From Maniola hyperantus (taxonomy: Eukaryota; Arthropoda; Insecta; Lepidoptera; Nymphalidae): a stretch of 64,000 nucleotides of DNA. Below the pieces are notes generated by a model. It saw only the letters and a program-made list of their open reading frames with translations, did no database searches and was not told the DNA's origin. Below, in pieces: positions 1-11,439 of this stretch. Position 1 is the first letter of the stretch, and each line of letters begins with the position of its first letter. The stretch is from NCBI RefSeq assembly GCF_902806685.2, contig NC_048547.1, positions 434,001-498,000 of the forward strand, read 5' to 3'. Position numbers and translations under genes: made by a program.

Positions 1-638
1 CGTAATGAACCGGCAATGCAAGTAAAACATTCCATACCCTCGTGGTGCGAGATGAGAAAAAAAATCGGTTTATATACGAAATGTGTAGAATCAAATCAAA
101 AATATTGTGATGAAAAAAAAAAACTAAATTAATACAAAGTCAAACTGAAATGAATTTCCCGGGTGGATTCGTTTTTATTAAGTTTAGAAAATTCGATGTG
201 TATTTTTTTTGGCGTTGTATTCCTAACACGTGGTCGGTGATAAAACTTTGCTTAACTTTAGGGTCCGAACTCCGAAGCTATTATTGTGTTCCGATTCTTT
301 GGGAGAGGTGACATGACAGGGCAATTCGTTCAACTAAAACATTGTTAGTTTTGGAGACAACTATATATATTTTCCAAGACGCGACAGCCTGTCCTGGATA
401 TAAAGCGTGAAAACCGTGAATCTGGAGTTTGACAAACTTGATTAAGTTTTTTTTTTTGAGAGTTCTTCATGTCTCAAAGGTATGTGAAGTCTACAAATCC
501 CCGCTGGGCTAGCGTAGTGGACTATGGTTTAGAAAAAAAAATTGCAAAGAATATCTGTTTTTGCCCGAATTTTTTTACTGGATTTTGGCAGAAGAATCTG
601 TTATGTGAATTGGTGGTTGAGTCTTAGCTTGGACATAA
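1..638. other. No gene; weak repeat fragment
   Basis: AT-rich DNA with no convincing coding region. Bases about 470-530 resemble the tail of the tRNA-derived SINE family D described at 56985 (a GGGCTAGCGTAGTGGACTA-like stretch). Nothing else is recognised. Confidence 0.5.
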
Positions 639-861
639 TCCATACTTAATATTATAAATGCGAAAGTGTGTCTGTCTGTCTATCTGTCTGCTAGCCTTTC
701 ACGACTCATCCGTACAACCGATTTTGATGAAATTTGGTACAGAGATAGCTTGCATACCGGGGAAGGACATAGGCTACTTTTTATCTCGGAAAACCAAAGA
801 GTTCCCACGAGATTTTAAAAAACCCTAAATCCACGCGAACGAAGTCGCGGACATTATCTAG
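639..861 (+). mobile_element. Helitron-like element, family A
   Basis: It starts with TC, continues ...TATTATAAATGCGAAAG and (CTGT)n, and ends with the hairpin CGCGAACGAAGTCGCG, a short spacer and CTAG. It is flanked by A on the left and T on the right. TC...hairpin-CTRR inserted between A and T is the Helitron signature, and such short non-autonomous copies are abundant in Lepidoptera. There is no coding capacity. Further copies lie at 48749, 48994, 57812 and 63604. Confidence 0.75.
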
Positions 862-1415
862 TATTATCATAGTATCCACAATTCAAGAGTCATGGCTCAC
901 GTAAAATCTTTCAACTTCAAATTTCTTAAAAACCTTTTATCAAGCATTATTATTTTGTTGCTTTCCCCCATTTTTATAGCTCTAATAAGATCTCGCGACC
1001 AAATCATTAAGTGGAGGCCATTTTGAATATTCAATTTTCTTCACCCCTTTATACGAAACTGGCGAAACTCCAAGTTTCTTCCGCCGGGAAGAGTTCGGCG
1101 GCTTAGCCTCCAAACTTTTGAATATCTTGAGGTTATCTACGGACATTTCTCAAACTTATTGAGTCGTCTTCCACATTTTTATATCGTACTTTGTATAATT
1201 TCACACAGTTTAGTTCTATTAAAAAAGGTCAGAACTTTACCAATAAATTGAAAGATGGGAAAGGAAACTTAGAAGATGAAGTGGATTTGTTTGAGCTCCA
1301 GGATGAATTAGTAAGGTATATGGTCACTTTTCGCTTGAAGTTTCTGGTGTCCCATACCTACTAAAATCAAATTTGGATCAAAATATTTCCATAACTTCAA
1401 AAATTTTGCATGTGG
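862..1415. other. No feature recognised
   Basis: AT-rich sequence without a coding region or a repeat family I could match elsewhere in the window. Confidence 0.4.
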
Positions 1416-1636
1416 ACATCGATATAAATGACAAGATATGCTCAAGCGAACAAAATTTTTCACGGTTTTGGAACCAAATAAACCAGCGCCACCTCTTAGA
1501 TACTAATGAACGACCCGTTTGAAATCCAGACGTCACAGGTTGCATTGGTGCTAAACAAACATTATATGACCAATGAGTCGGTGCCATTTTGCCTGTTCAA
1601 TGGCCCTGTTCTTACGAAGTAATATATAAGTCAATG
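1416..1636. repeat. Dispersed repeat G, copy 1
   Basis: About 220 bp that recurs in the same orientation at 53527-53739 with roughly 90% identity, from CATCGATATAAATGACAAG to AATATATAAGTCAATGC. No protein similarity and no inverted ends are visible, so its class is unknown. Confidence 0.7.
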
Positions 1637-1800
1637 CAAGTGATAGTGACATGAACGTGTATTGCAGATTTGGCGTGGCGCCACGGCATCAATAGGACAT
1701 TTGCGATGTTATTGGCTGTAGCACTGTTACGTGTGTAGTATGCGATAAGCGGAATGTCTCAGCTGATGATAGTCTATGCCTGGTATATAAAGATAAGGTA

Positions 1801-2178
1801 AGGCAGGTAAGCGGAGAGGAAGACACCCCGAGACACGCGATTTTTGAGTGTCCCGCGTGCGCGGATCTTAGAGAAGCAGCACAGGGAGCAAGCGACAGTG
1901 TCGACGCCCAAAATCTGGTAGCCCGTATGGTGTCAAGCGAGGATGAGTGGCACGGATACGGTCAGATGCTGAGGTCCATAATGATGAGAAGAGAAGACAG
2001 AAAAGAGCAGAAAAAAGGAGAGAGAGCAACCAGAGGGTCAGCACGAAGTAATGTAATACGGTTCCGTGCTGATCTCGCAGAGGTGGAGGTCTTTAAGTCC
2101 GTGCGAGTCGGACACACCCTGTCGATAGACAGTAGTCCGTTAGGGATTTTTCCTCCTCCTAGAGAGAAAAAAAGGTAA
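1801..2178 (+). pseudogene. 3' end of R1/LOA-like non-LTR retrotransposon ORF2
   Basis: One open frame encodes the C-terminal tail of a reverse transcriptase ORF: an EEDTPRHAIFECPACADLRE segment (zinc-knuckle-like C-P-x-C following D-T-x-x-H), then a W-H-G-Y and I-M-x-R-R-E-D-R-K-E basic helix. This arrangement (DTAEHxLFEC...IMxxKExxER) is typical of R1, LOA and related clades, where it follows the RT domain. The polymerase and endonuclease domains are missing, so this is a 5'-truncated dead copy. The frame stops at 2178 and the exact 3' end is unclear. The clade is inferred from the motif only. Confidence 0.7.
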
Positions 2179-3164
2179 GTAAAGATGAGTTTTTATCAAA
2201 TGTTTCAAAAGAACAGTGAACAGGCATCTTCTAGGCAGGCTCGTTCCGCGTTAGGCTGACTTGTCAGTATGGTATATGATGTGTACGCGGCAGAAAATAA
2301 CGTACCGACACCGACCTTTTAGCTGCTTACGCTTCTGAGCTGCGGGTTTAATTAACAAGGGCTATCTGAATAAGAAAAAAAGCTCAGTGACAGACAGGCG
2401 GGCAGCGGAGGCTTAGGAATAGGGTCCCGTTGGCACCCTTCGAGTACAGAACCCTGACAATAGGGTATTTAACTAGTAAAATCAGTAACTTTTTATAATA
2501 CGGCAAAATGCGCACCATGCGTTATTCTATGAAATACTGGAATGTGACGTCACATCATAATGACGTACTTTTTAGTTTAATCGAAAATTTAAAATAGTTG
2601 TTAGTTATTACACTTAAAACCAACAAAGGACGTGGATTTCACGTATTTTGGAAGACTCTCTATTTAATAATAACTGAGAAATAATTTATTATTTGATGTA
2701 GTCAAATACCCAATTGAGCAAATCCCTACTCGATAGCGTTTATATGTCACTTATTTATAAACTGGAAGCCTTAAGAACTAATTTTCCAGAACATACCTAA
2801 ATAGAACTTAGTTAGAACACCAAAGAGTTGAGCAACTCCTTGTTCAGTTAATAAGGAGCCAATTTCCTCGCGTCCATTTCGGTCAGCACTTTCAACGGAA
2901 ATTCCGGAAGCTCTCGACGAAGCAATTAACGTCCACTCCTTTTTGTAAAGTTATAACACTAATAAGATTGCACGACAGAATCATTAAGTCCAGAGCGTTT
3001 TAGGATTCCGTACCTCCAAAAGAAAAATGAACACTTATAGAGTCACGTCGTTGTGCCTTTTTCTCAAAAACGGGTACAGATATCAAGTTGAAATAATTGA
3101 TATGAAATACTCAAGTCTACAACCCCTTAGAGCTGTGAAAAAATGAAACAAACGGAATCTTAAA
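2179..3164. other. No gene; small repeat fragments
   Basis: No credible coding region. Around 2270-2310 a short piece (GGCAGAAAATAACGTACC) resembles one arm of the foldback at 19849. Around 2385-2450 the text CAGCGGAGGCTTAGGAATAG belongs to a lepidopteran repeat seen again near 61690. The rest is unassigned. Confidence 0.4.
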
Positions 3165-3384
3165 TCTAAATATATAAAAGAAAAAGGTGACTGACTGACT
3201 GACTGATCTATCAACGCACAGCTCAAACTACTGGACGGATCGGGCTGAAATTTGGCATGCAGATAGCTATTATGACGAAGGCATCCGCTAAAAAAGGGTC
3301 TTTGAAAATTCAACCCTCAAGGGGGTGAAATAAGGGTTTGAAAGTTGTGTAGTCCACGCGGATGAAGTCGCGAGCATAAGCTAG
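3165..3384 (+). mobile_element. Helitron-like element, family B
   Basis: It starts TCTAAATATATAAAAG, has a (GACT)n run near the 5' end, the conserved body ATCTATCAACGCACAGCTCA, and ends with the CGCGGATGAAGTCGCG hairpin followed by AGCATAAGCTAG and T. Other copies: 19074, 22395, 23068, 44345, 49559, 49938, 51752. It is non-coding; short open frames read from these copies are coincidental. Confidence 0.75.
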
Positions 3385-3439
3385 TGAAAAGATAAACCCG
3401 TTTTTTGATTATGAGGTATACTTTGATCCTCGCCTCGCA

Positions 3440-3655
3440 AAGGATTCAAAACTATTATACTCGTTGACCTAGAATCATGAAATTTGTTAAGAAGCAATGC
3501 ATTATAGCAAAAGTATAGGGAAAAATCCGAAAACCATAATATTGGTTACAAACTCAAAATTGCAGTTGGAGGTAATTTATACAACAAAATGAAATGTATC
3601 CTTCCAAGGTATGGAACCCTCGGTGCGCGAATCCGACTCGCGCTTGGCCAGTTTT
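3440..3655 (-). repeat. Family C repeat (GGCCAAGTGCGAGTC), partial
   Basis: Reverse-orientation partial copy of the repeat whose plus-strand head reads ACCGGCCAAGTGCGAGTC. It retains the ACCTAGAATCATGAAATTTG core and the GGTGCGCGAATCCGACTCGC end. Fuller copies are at 5995, 25258, 26055 and 62932. Confidence 0.65.
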
Positions 3656-3784
3656 TGATTTTCAATTCTCTAGGTAAAGTTCTAGTACTTTTAGTTTAAC
3701 TTCTTGGCAAGTTTAATGAATAGTGAAGCACAATTTATCATGATTTTGCTAATGCACGGTTGGTAATTGATGCAGACTAAGATA

Positions 3785-3905
3785 AAAGACGAGTCGCAGG
3801 GAGCCGCTGGATTCAGGCGGCGCAAGACCGTGGCGTGTGGAAGTCCCTACAAGAGACCTATGTCCAGCAGTGGACGTGTATTGGTTGATGATGATAATGA
3901 TGATG
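3785..3905 (+). mobile_element. RTE-like retrotransposon 3' end fragment
   Basis: Shares the GACGAGTCGCAGGGAGCCGC to CCTATGTCCAGCAGTGGACG stretch with the longer copy at 17093, and ends in an impure (GAT)n tail. RTE-clade elements end in such simple repeats. Only the last 40 or so codons remain. Confidence 0.65.
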
Positions 3906-4024
3906 AAGATAAAATAGATTAGGGCTTGTGCAATCGTCGATGGGAAATAAATGGCAGATACAAAACGCGCACTTAGGCGTGTTCGATTTTTTGGCTGGCA
4001 ATTGGCTGTAATCATCATGATCAA

Positions 4025-4200
4025 ATTATCGCCGGCCCACTACTGAGCACGGGTTTTCCCTCAGAATGAGAAGGCCATAGTCCACCACGCTGGCCAAGTG
4101 CGGATTGGCAGACTTATAAGAAAATTGTGGAGTACTCTCAAGCGTGCAGGTTTCCTTGCGATATTTTCCTGAACCGTTAAGGCAAGGCAAGATATTTTTA
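4025..4200 (-). mobile_element. SINE family D, 3' portion
   Basis: Reverse-orientation 3' part of the tRNA-derived SINE seen complete at 56985: CACTACTGAGCACGGG, then TCCACCACGCTGGCCAAGTG, then the GGAAAATATCGCAAGG-like part in reverse. Confidence 0.6.
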
Positions 4201-4500
4201 CCCGACTACGGCAAAGCCAAAAGAGTTAAGAGTTATGTGTTTCACTGTAGCGGCTAAACTACTGAGCCGATTTTGATGAGTGAGGTGTCAACTGATTCGT
4301 TGTCATGGTCCAGGTGACATAGGCAACATTTTATACGAATGAAATCCATCTGACAGCTGATGTTACATCCAAAAAAAAGGGGTCTTAATTTTTTTTTGCT
4401 ATTGTATCGTGTGAGATGTCAAATGAAAGAGAAAAAATACTGAGTTCATAAATATAAATATAGTATGCTATTAAAATATACCAAGCCACAGAAACCCATA

Positions 4501-4694
4501 TCTCTATATTATATAAAAACGAATCGCTGAATGTGTTGCTGATCGCAAATCTCGAGAACAGCTGAACCGATTTCGCTAATTCTTTTTTATAATATTCCTT
4601 GAAGTACGAAGATGGTTCTTACGGAGAGAATTTCTAAAAAAAAAAACCTGAAAAAGAATCGACTGTTAGGCGGTACGAAGTTCGCTGGGGCTAG
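4501..4694 (+). mobile_element. Helitron-like element, divergent
   Basis: TC start, ATTATATAAAAACGAATCGC body, GAACCGATTTCGC core, and a 3' end GCGGTACGAAGTTCGCTGGGGCTAG followed by T, giving a short hairpin plus CTAG. It is divergent from families A, B and H. Confidence 0.55.
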
Positions 4695-5994
4695 TTTACT
4701 GTAATATTTCACCAGTTATCAAGACGACGATCATAGTCGGGTTTTAGTTTTCAATTTTTTTATTTTTGCATAGATTTAGTTACTAAGTCACATATATGCT
4801 ATTTTATCCCCTCAGACAATCAAAGAGTCCCGCGGGATTTCAAAAAATATATCTACGCGAATGAAGTCGTGGACGTAACTTAATAAACGCTTTTACTTAT
4901 CTCAAAAGCTATAAAAGGAAAATAAACTGGCTTAGAAAAAGAAAATGTATAAGTGCCTATAGTAGTTGTAGTAAACAAAGGAATCTATGTTAAATAAACA
5001 TGGTCGGAACGCGATTTGGCAGAAATACTGCTTACAGATATCGTGAGCAGTATCGACTATTACGAGCGTGTAGCTGTGCCAACTTTCAACTGGCTTATAA
5101 CATTCGTAGGGTTCCGTACCCGAAGGAGCCAACGGAACCCTATCACTGGCCTCCGCTGTCCATCCAGCGAGCTGCATCTCATGAACCATAATAGTAGAGA
5201 GTAGAAAATTTCACAGGTTGTGTAGTTCTATAAAAGAAATCCATAAAATAATCCTGATGCTGTACGGGACCTGACCACCAAAACTGATGGGATTTTGAAA
5301 CTGTCACTTATAAATTGATATTGGAGGTACCTAACAAGTAAAGACTTTTTGAACTTGAGGACCCAACTCCTCAGCCCTGATGCGGTAAGGAATCGCATTC
5401 CTAAATCGTGGTGATCCCACGGGATTTTTAAAAAATCAAGCGTTTAAATGTTTTTACGAAATTTGGTACTGAGCTACCTTGCATCCCGGGGCAGGCTGCT
5501 ACGAGTAGACTACTTTTGTCCTGGAAAATCAAAAGTTCCCATGGGATTTCAAAAACCTAAACCCACGCTGGGGTAACCGCGGGCATCAGCTAGTGCTTTA
5601 AAAAATTTAAAAACTACATCATGTTATATTTTTTACGATGGTACGGAATCCATCACCAAAATCGACTCGCACTTGACCGATTTTTTGGCAATAAAATAGT
5701 CTTGAATTTCATATCCTCGATTAGAGTTAGCTCATGTGTGTCGTCATATTGTTTCAATCTGTTTCCACTTGTAGTGTATTTCCATTGATTTAAAAAAGAT
5801 TGTTGATAAAATATTGTTATTCATTATTTTTGTGTAAGTTTTCCAGCCAAGTTACTGCTGAAGATATTAACTAAGATAAGATAAAATTAATTTGACACAA
5901 AAATAAAAACAACGTAAACATAACAAGACATTATATTAACATAGATCCGTTATAATTACAAAAACATTACTGCGCACCTGTTTTCCGAACTAGT
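4695..5994. other. No gene; repeat fragments
   Basis: Contains 3' remnants of family A at about 4810-4890 and 5440-5597 (the latter ends GCGGGCATCAGCTAGT), a repeat fragment at 5105-5185 with GGCCTCCGCTGTCCATC that is also seen near 59150, and a family C end at 5620-5685 (minus). Short open frames around 5000-5200 overlap these repeats and are not credible genes. Confidence 0.45.
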
Positions 5995-6423
5995 AAAAAC
6001 CGGCCAAGTGCGAGTCAGGCTCGTGCAAGGAGGGCTCCATACCACAGTCGTATTTTTTCGACTTTTGCATGGTAACTCAAAAACTATGATGTATAAAAAT
6101 AAATAAAAATCTGTTTTAGAATGCTCAGGGGAAGCCCTTTCATATGATACTCCACTTGATATAGTTATCTTACTTCGAAAATTGAAAATACTAATATTAG
6201 TTCATGACCATAATTTTTTTTTTGTGTGATGTAACCACAAATTCACGGTTTTCAGATTGTTCCCCTAATGTCTGCTATAAGACCTACCTACCTGCTAAAT
6301 TTCATGATTCTAGGTCCACGGGAAGTACCCTGTAGGTTTCTTGACAGACGGACAGACAGACAGACAGACAACAAAGTGATCCTATAAGGGTTCCGTTTTC
6401 CTTTTGAGGTACGGAACCCTAAA
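5995..6423 (+). repeat. Family C repeat, near full length
   Basis: Begins ACCGGCCAAGTGCGAGTC, has the conserved AAATTTCATGATTCTAGGTC core and a (GACA)n run, and ends GAGGTACGGAACCCTAAAAA. This is one of the commonest dispersed repeats in lepidopteran DNA. No coding capacity is visible; whether it is a SINE or the tail of a longer element cannot be told here. Confidence 0.7.
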
Positions 6424-6559
6424 AACTGTGTCTCGGAAGACAGGGCCTCCAGCTCAGTGAATACAAAACAAACTAAAGAAAATATGTGCGTTAAGTCTAT
6501 GTTATACCGTTGGTTCTAATTTAAACCGTTACTCAAAATTTTAATTTGAATATTATTAG

Positions 6560-7268
6560 CTGCTGGTTAATAATACGCGGGAGAGGATTCATGTACCAAA
6601 ACGTAGTGCAACTTAACCACATGCCTGCGTGGAGCCGCGAATTATCATGGCGGGATTTCAAGCTCCACCGAGATCCCGGACTCTAGTGCGGTGGCGGTGT
6701 GGATGGTTTCGTTATAATGTTAAATGTAACTAACTACCTCTTACCTACTTGTTACCTACTATTGATTCTAGCGCCACCTACACATCGGACAAAATACTTT
6801 AGGAATTCCTTCACGGTCACTGCTATCTGTTTATGGAACGAGCTTCCCTCGCAAATCCATCGTGCTGAATCCCTTAACTAATTTAAAATTGACGTCAAAG
6901 ATCATTACCTATCTCTTTGCTATCATCAGTAACGGCATAGTTTATTATTTAAATCTATATGTGTATATATATCTATATAGTCTTAGTATGTCTATTATAT
7001 TTTATTTGTATGTATTAGTGTATTAATAATATGTATTTTATATTCTTATTATATGGTTTAGTTTATTTAGCTATTGGTATTTAGGTTTATTTTACACCAC
7101 CTCCCATTGTCCATTTGTTCGTTTTTTCCCTAGCGTTAAGGTTGTCTGGAAGAGATCGCTATTTAGCGATAAGACCGCCTTTTTGTACCTACTTATTAAG
7201 ATTTCTTTTTGTAACCTGTCATTTGTTTTTCTGTGGTGCAATAAAGTATATACATACATACATACATA
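6560..7268 (+). pseudogene. 3' end of CR1/Jockey-like non-LTR retrotransposon
   Basis: The frame around 6770-6880 encodes THRTKYFRNSFTVTAICLWN followed by ELPSQI, the conserved C-terminal tail (R-x-x-SF-x-V-x-A-x-x-LWN-x-LP) that follows the RT domain in CR1/Jockey-type elements. A 3' UTR follows, ending in GTGCAATAAAGTATATACATA and a (TACA)n tail at about 7245-7268. The endonuclease and RT are missing. The frame is otherwise broken and this is a dead 5'-truncated copy. Confidence 0.65.
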
Positions 7269-8369
7269 TTGAGTAGGTGAGGAAGGGAGGTTGTGTTGTA
7301 GTATCTGTTATTATTACACTATTGTGTATCTGCTACAAAATATCTCATCTTTTTATTCACGGAGTAGAGATTGTATTACGCAATATTTGTGTTTGTGGTT
7401 GCAAAACTAGTTTTTTTCTCAAAGCTGCTAAATTAATTTTGATGCAGTTTGTGCATCACCTGCGACCGGGTTGGTCACCTTAGACCGAGAAATGTGCCTA
7501 CGGTGGCACACCCCTTCGATGGCTGTCTCGAGTCTTACAATATGGACTTGTCCCATAGAGGTAGTAACTTGTCATGTCTGACTGACTGACGGCGCTATTA
7601 ACGCGATTGACGCACAGCCTAAACCACTGTCTTTTATAAAATAGACACTCAGAAAGATTTTTGGATGTTCCAGGGGGGGGGGGGGGGTAGGGAATGAAAG
7701 TTTGTTTGAAAGTCTCTAAGTATGAAAATTGGGATGAAAAAGTACGTGTTACAGGATTTCTGGAAATTCCAACCCTTCACCGATTTTTGAAACTTCAAAG
7801 TTCAAATTTTTGTATCACCGACCGATCTCAATAATATAATAAGTAATATAATACTCACAGTCACACGTTTAACATTTGAAACGAAACACTGTTTTGAACA
7901 CAGAAAATGCTTTCCTTCGGAAAAGTTTAGATAGCACGTAAACTAGTTGCTGTGAATATCGAGTGAAAATAGGAAAAACATTCCGAAACTAGTTTACAAA
8001 CTTTATGCTTTTTTGTTTTTTTAACAGAACTACGGCTGCAAAACTATGTACGAGAATACAAGAAATATTCAAAGTAGATTTATTCTAAAACTGAATGTAA
8101 TAAGAATAACTAGCTGGCCGGCCCCAGCTTCATTTAGGTTTAAAGGCTGAAAATTATTTCCTGGCTTGACTTATTCTACAAAACTTATTTTGAATTAAAA
8201 AGTTTTATTATTTTTACAAGGAAACCCTAGATGGCAGTTACAATTTAAAAAAAATCTGAATCATTATCATCGTTGTCAAATATCAACCGATAGACAGAGG
8301 CTGTTGGACATACTAAAAAAATGTGCGACCGCAAACAAAATATATATATACCTAATTACCTACCCACAC
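7269..8369. other. No gene; G-run and small fragments
   Basis: No supported coding region. There is a run of about 14-15 G near 7674-7688, a family B-like GACTGACTGAC fragment at 7575-7640, and a CCGGCCCCAGCTTC repeat fragment near 8110. Confidence 0.4.
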
Positions 8370-8480
8370 GCCACGGTTTTGTGACGCCTGAATCCAGCGG
8401 CTCCCTGCAACTCGTTTAATATCGTCGGTCCACCTAGTAGAGGGTCTTCCAACTCTGCGTCTGCAAAGACATGGTCGCTT
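8370..8480 (-). mobile_element. RTE-like 3' end fragment
   Basis: Reverse-strand counterpart of the C-terminal coding end seen at 17093 (CACACGCCACGGTTTTGTG ... GAATCCAGCGGCTCCCTGC). It is truncated at both sides. Confidence 0.6.
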
Positions 8481-9004
8481 ATGGTTTATAGTTAGCGACC
8501 ATGTCTAGTTAGTCACTATAAAACACTTTATTTGTATGAATTCTACTTTCATACCCACGTCTGTCCAACCTGCAAACATGTACTATTTTCTAATCTGAGT
8601 AAGCAAAATACAACTTTAAATAATACACAGTCTAGTTATTTTAAAACTGCCAGGTCGAAGGACACAAAAAGTGTCCTATTCAAACAGAAAGCCTTTAATT
8701 GTGAGTACGCAGATGTTTTGCGCGAGTTCGCCCCGTGCGAAATAATCCCCACAAATAGCCTCATGTAAACATGTTCCACTCATAAGCTTTTGTTTGTTAT
8801 TTTGTTCGCACTTGTTATTGGGAACATTCAGTCCTGTTTATTTTGTTATTCATATAAAATTTGTTCAGGCCTGTGGCTATAAATGAGTATTTTAATAGTC
8901 CGCTATGCTGTTTAAAATACAACAGTTATTTGTGTCACAAGGGGCCAAAGTGATATTTTGTTCCTCGTGGGCGTTCTTTTGAATTCAGAGCGAAGCGAAG
9001 AATT
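8481..9004. other. No feature recognised
   Basis: Contains an open frame of 78 codons at 8532-8768 with no recognisable motif and no neighbouring signal; I do not call it a gene. A small inverted repeat around GCGACCATGTCTA lies at 8465-8510. Confidence 0.35.
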
Positions 9005-9275
9005 CTATAGTAGAATCTTGACAGACAGACAGACAACAAAGTGATCATACAAGGTACGGAACCCTAAAAATAAAAGATCACTAGCTTTAACGGCGAAGGA
9101 AAATTATCGTGAGGAAACTTGCATGCCTGAGAGTGCTCTATATTGTTTTTAAAGGTGTGTTATGTCTGCTAATCCACGCTCGGCTTGCGTGGTGGACTAT
9201 GTCCTTAACCCTTCTAAGTCTGAAAGGAGATCCGTGCTCAGTAGTGGCCTGGCAATGGGTTGATCATGATGATAG
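9005..9275 (+). repeat. Family C end plus SINE family D body
   Basis: 9005-9070 is the 3' end of family C (TTGACAGACAGACAGAC ... ACGGAACCCTAAAAA). 9085-9275 is the body and tail of SINE family D (GAGGAAACTTGCATGCCTGA, then TGGTGGACTATG, then GCTCAGTAGTGGCCTGGCAA) ending TGATCATGATGAT. The tRNA-like head is absent here; a reverse head lies at 9500-9640. Confidence 0.6.
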
Positions 9276-9499
9276 GTAGTACTGAAAGCTACTGTTATTT
9301 ATAGGTTTTTGGAGAGTTTCAAAGAAACGCAGTAACTCCATTACAAGTTATATTTCCACTGACTCCCGCATCGCGCGGGTGCAACGGCGCACCTTCATTT
9401 CTCATCTACCTACATCCTATAACAGCTACAATGATGATGATGAACGTCTTTTAATTACCTATTTATTATTGCTCCAGAGTCCAGTCATTTTAAAACGGA

Positions 9500-9640
9500 A
9501 ATCTGTCGGGTACCTTGGTAAAGCAAGTGATATTTAAACGCACATAACTCGAAAAAGTTAGAGGCGTGTACCCAGGATCGAACCCTCGACCTCGCAGATA
9601 GGAGGCAGACGTCCTCACCACTAGCGATAGGTATTACCAT
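9500..9640 (-). mobile_element. SINE family D, tRNA-derived head
   Basis: Reverse strand: a GTGGTGAGGACGTCTGCCTCC-like A-box region and a B-box-like GGTTCGATCC, then TACACGCCTCTAACTTTTTC. Polymerase III boxes indicate a tRNA ancestor. Confidence 0.5.
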
Positions 9641-9649
9641 AGGTATATT

Positions 9650-9872
9650 TCTATACTAATATACTAATAATATTAAAAAGAGGTAAAGTTTGTAAGTTTG
9701 TTTTATGGAGATAATCTCTGGAACTACTGTACCGATTTTGACAATTCTTTCACCAGTGGAATGCTATAGTATTTCTGAGTGACATAATATGCTATATTTC
9801 ATTTTCAAAAATATAGGGATCTCTACGAAAATTGTAATAAGCTACCCGTGCGAAGCCGGCGCGGGTCGCTAG
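9650..9872 (+). mobile_element. Helitron-like element, family H
   Basis: Starts TCTATACTAATA, then AAAGAGGTAAAGTTTG, the core GGAACTACTGTACCGATTTT, and ends with the hairpin-like GCGAAGCCGGCGCGGGTCG and CTAG followed by T. It is the same family as the tandem array at 27553. Confidence 0.7.
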
Positions 9873-10279
9873 TATATCAATAAATTGGAATATAAAACTG
9901 CGAAGTCAACAATATTAAAGTGTTTTATTTGTGTCCGCGTCGCGTCGCGCTTGTGTAATGAATGCGCATAATTAGCTAAACAAACGAGCGCTCGGCTCCT
10001 CACAATTAATTACACAAAGCGCGCTCCGGATCGCGCCGTTTGAGGTTCCCGCGCTATTTCACTACCATCTCGCACCGTCATGTCTTGCGGTTATCATTTG
10101 CGTGTTTCTAAAGCCTCAAACACACACAATATTTCACGTGAACTGCACCAAACGCAGACCACTTAAAGTCGGCTTCAGATATGTATAACGCGTAAAAAAC
10201 TCCTCACGGGCTATTTTAACTTTATGTGTCAAATTTCATGTTTAAATTACGATTTTAGTCCTTATTTTAAATGTGAACA
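9873..10279. other. No feature recognised
   Basis: Contains locally GC-rich, CpG-bearing text (GTCCGCGTCGCGTCGCGC near 9935 and GCGCGCTCCGGATCGCGCC near 10020) that stands out from the AT-rich background. It could be a fragment of host regulatory DNA, but there is no direct evidence. Confidence 0.3.
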
Positions 10280-10500
10280 GTACCCGTAGTACAAGATTTT
10301 ACGTCTCACCAAACGAAACCAAATTCGAGAGTCGAAATACTTCCGCGTTACAGTAAAATGGACCTAAACAGCCTTGAATTGAAGTCAAATATTCAATGCC
10401 ACTGATTTTAATTTCGCAATGTTTCCGCTTGGAGCGCTGGCTGTATTGCTCTCGAATTTGGTTTCGTTTGGTGAGACGTAAAATCTTGTACTACGGGTAG
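10280..10500. mobile_element. MITE family E, copy 1
   Basis: About 50-bp terminal inverted repeats: GTACCCGTAGTACAAGATTT ... on the left and its complement on the right, with a unique centre (TTTCGCAATGTTTCCGC). Four copies occur in the window (10280, 20179, 55248, 58189). No transposase is present. The superfamily cannot be assigned because the target duplication is unclear. Confidence 0.75.
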
Positions 10501-10689
10501 GTACTGTACTTTTAACATAACAATTAACCCATACAGTTAAAATAGTGCGTGAGGAGTCATTTTGTACGGACTACATTATATTTTGTCCTATCTGACAAGT
10601 CGTACGTAGTCGAAATTCCACGAACACGTACGAAGCGATTTGCCTCCTCGTTTCACATTCGTCAGGATAATAATATACGCCTTTCTAGT

Positions 10690-10885
10690 ATCAGTTTTAC
10701 TCTCCACTTTTTTCGTACCTTCAAGTCAACAACGAATGAAAAGAGCAACCGCCGAGTTTCTTGCTGGTTCTTCTCGGTAGGAAAGGCATTCCGAACCAGT
10801 GGTAGATGCATCCGACTATTCGTAAGTACTTGTAAAAGTTTATACGAATAAAAAAGATTTTTATTTATTTATTTATTTATTTAAT
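10690..10885 (+). repeat. Dispersed repeat with (TTTA)n tail
   Basis: Contains CGCCGAGTTTCTTGCTGGTT, a block I recognise as common in Lepidoptera near the 3' ends of non-LTR elements, followed by TATACGAATAAAAAAG and a (TTTA)n run at 10858-10882. The long open frame read through it (10549-10851) is not a credible gene. Confidence 0.5.
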
Positions 10886-11439
10886 AGTCATCTTCTAGGC
10901 AAGCATGCTCTATCTAATAGGCTGCATGCATAATCACAATGCTAGCAGGTCTGATCTGATTGCAGCGCAGCGCAGTCTAGAAAAAAATAGACTGACTTAC
11001 AGGAGTCAGCAATTATTTTTATTTTAACTTAGACCCTACGGGCGGTTAACGGCGTTATATTTCAGTCGAGTTTTCAAAAACCAGCTCTCGTAATTTATAA
11101 TTGTAATACAAAATTAATTGTGGTGTTTGTTCAACAAACGGATAGGGCATATTTCGCCGCTAACGACTGCGTTAAGATCGTAGCTTTTGGACTAAATTTT
11201 AAAGAATTATTATCATTATGGCCCTTTTGTTTAGAACCTCCTGTTTTTTGGGGTTATTTTAAGCATATTTTGAACTTTAATTTTTTTTTGTATTCAAACA
11301 GATTATTATTATGTTTTTCCATAAGGTTACAAACATTCTGCTTTCAGGAATTTATCGATTTGTCCCTTGAAATAACCTTGTTGAAGATGTCCCAGTGTCG
11401 GAGGAAACGTGCGTTGAGTGTGTTTTAGATGATTTTTGC
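10886..11439. other. No gene recognised
   Basis: An open frame of 102 codons at 11120-11428 (plus) is hydrophobic and aromatic-rich, as random AT-rich frames are, and shows no motif. It is left uncalled. Confidence 0.35.

Noticed and set aside
3083..3313. Recurring small protein frames over (CAGT)n elements, also at 23138, 50008, 51570 and 62502
   Set aside because: They are the same frame of the non-coding family B Helitron-like element; similarity reflects the DNA repeat, not a protein family.
9935..10040. CpG-rich host promoter
   Set aside because: Local GC richness only; no transcript start, gene or conserved motif next to it.
10549..10851. 100-codon plus-strand gene
   Set aside because: Mostly dispersed repeat with a (TTTA)n tail.
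11120..11428. 102-codon plus-strand gene
   Set aside because: Phe/Leu-rich translation of AT-rich DNA; no motif, start context or neighbour support.
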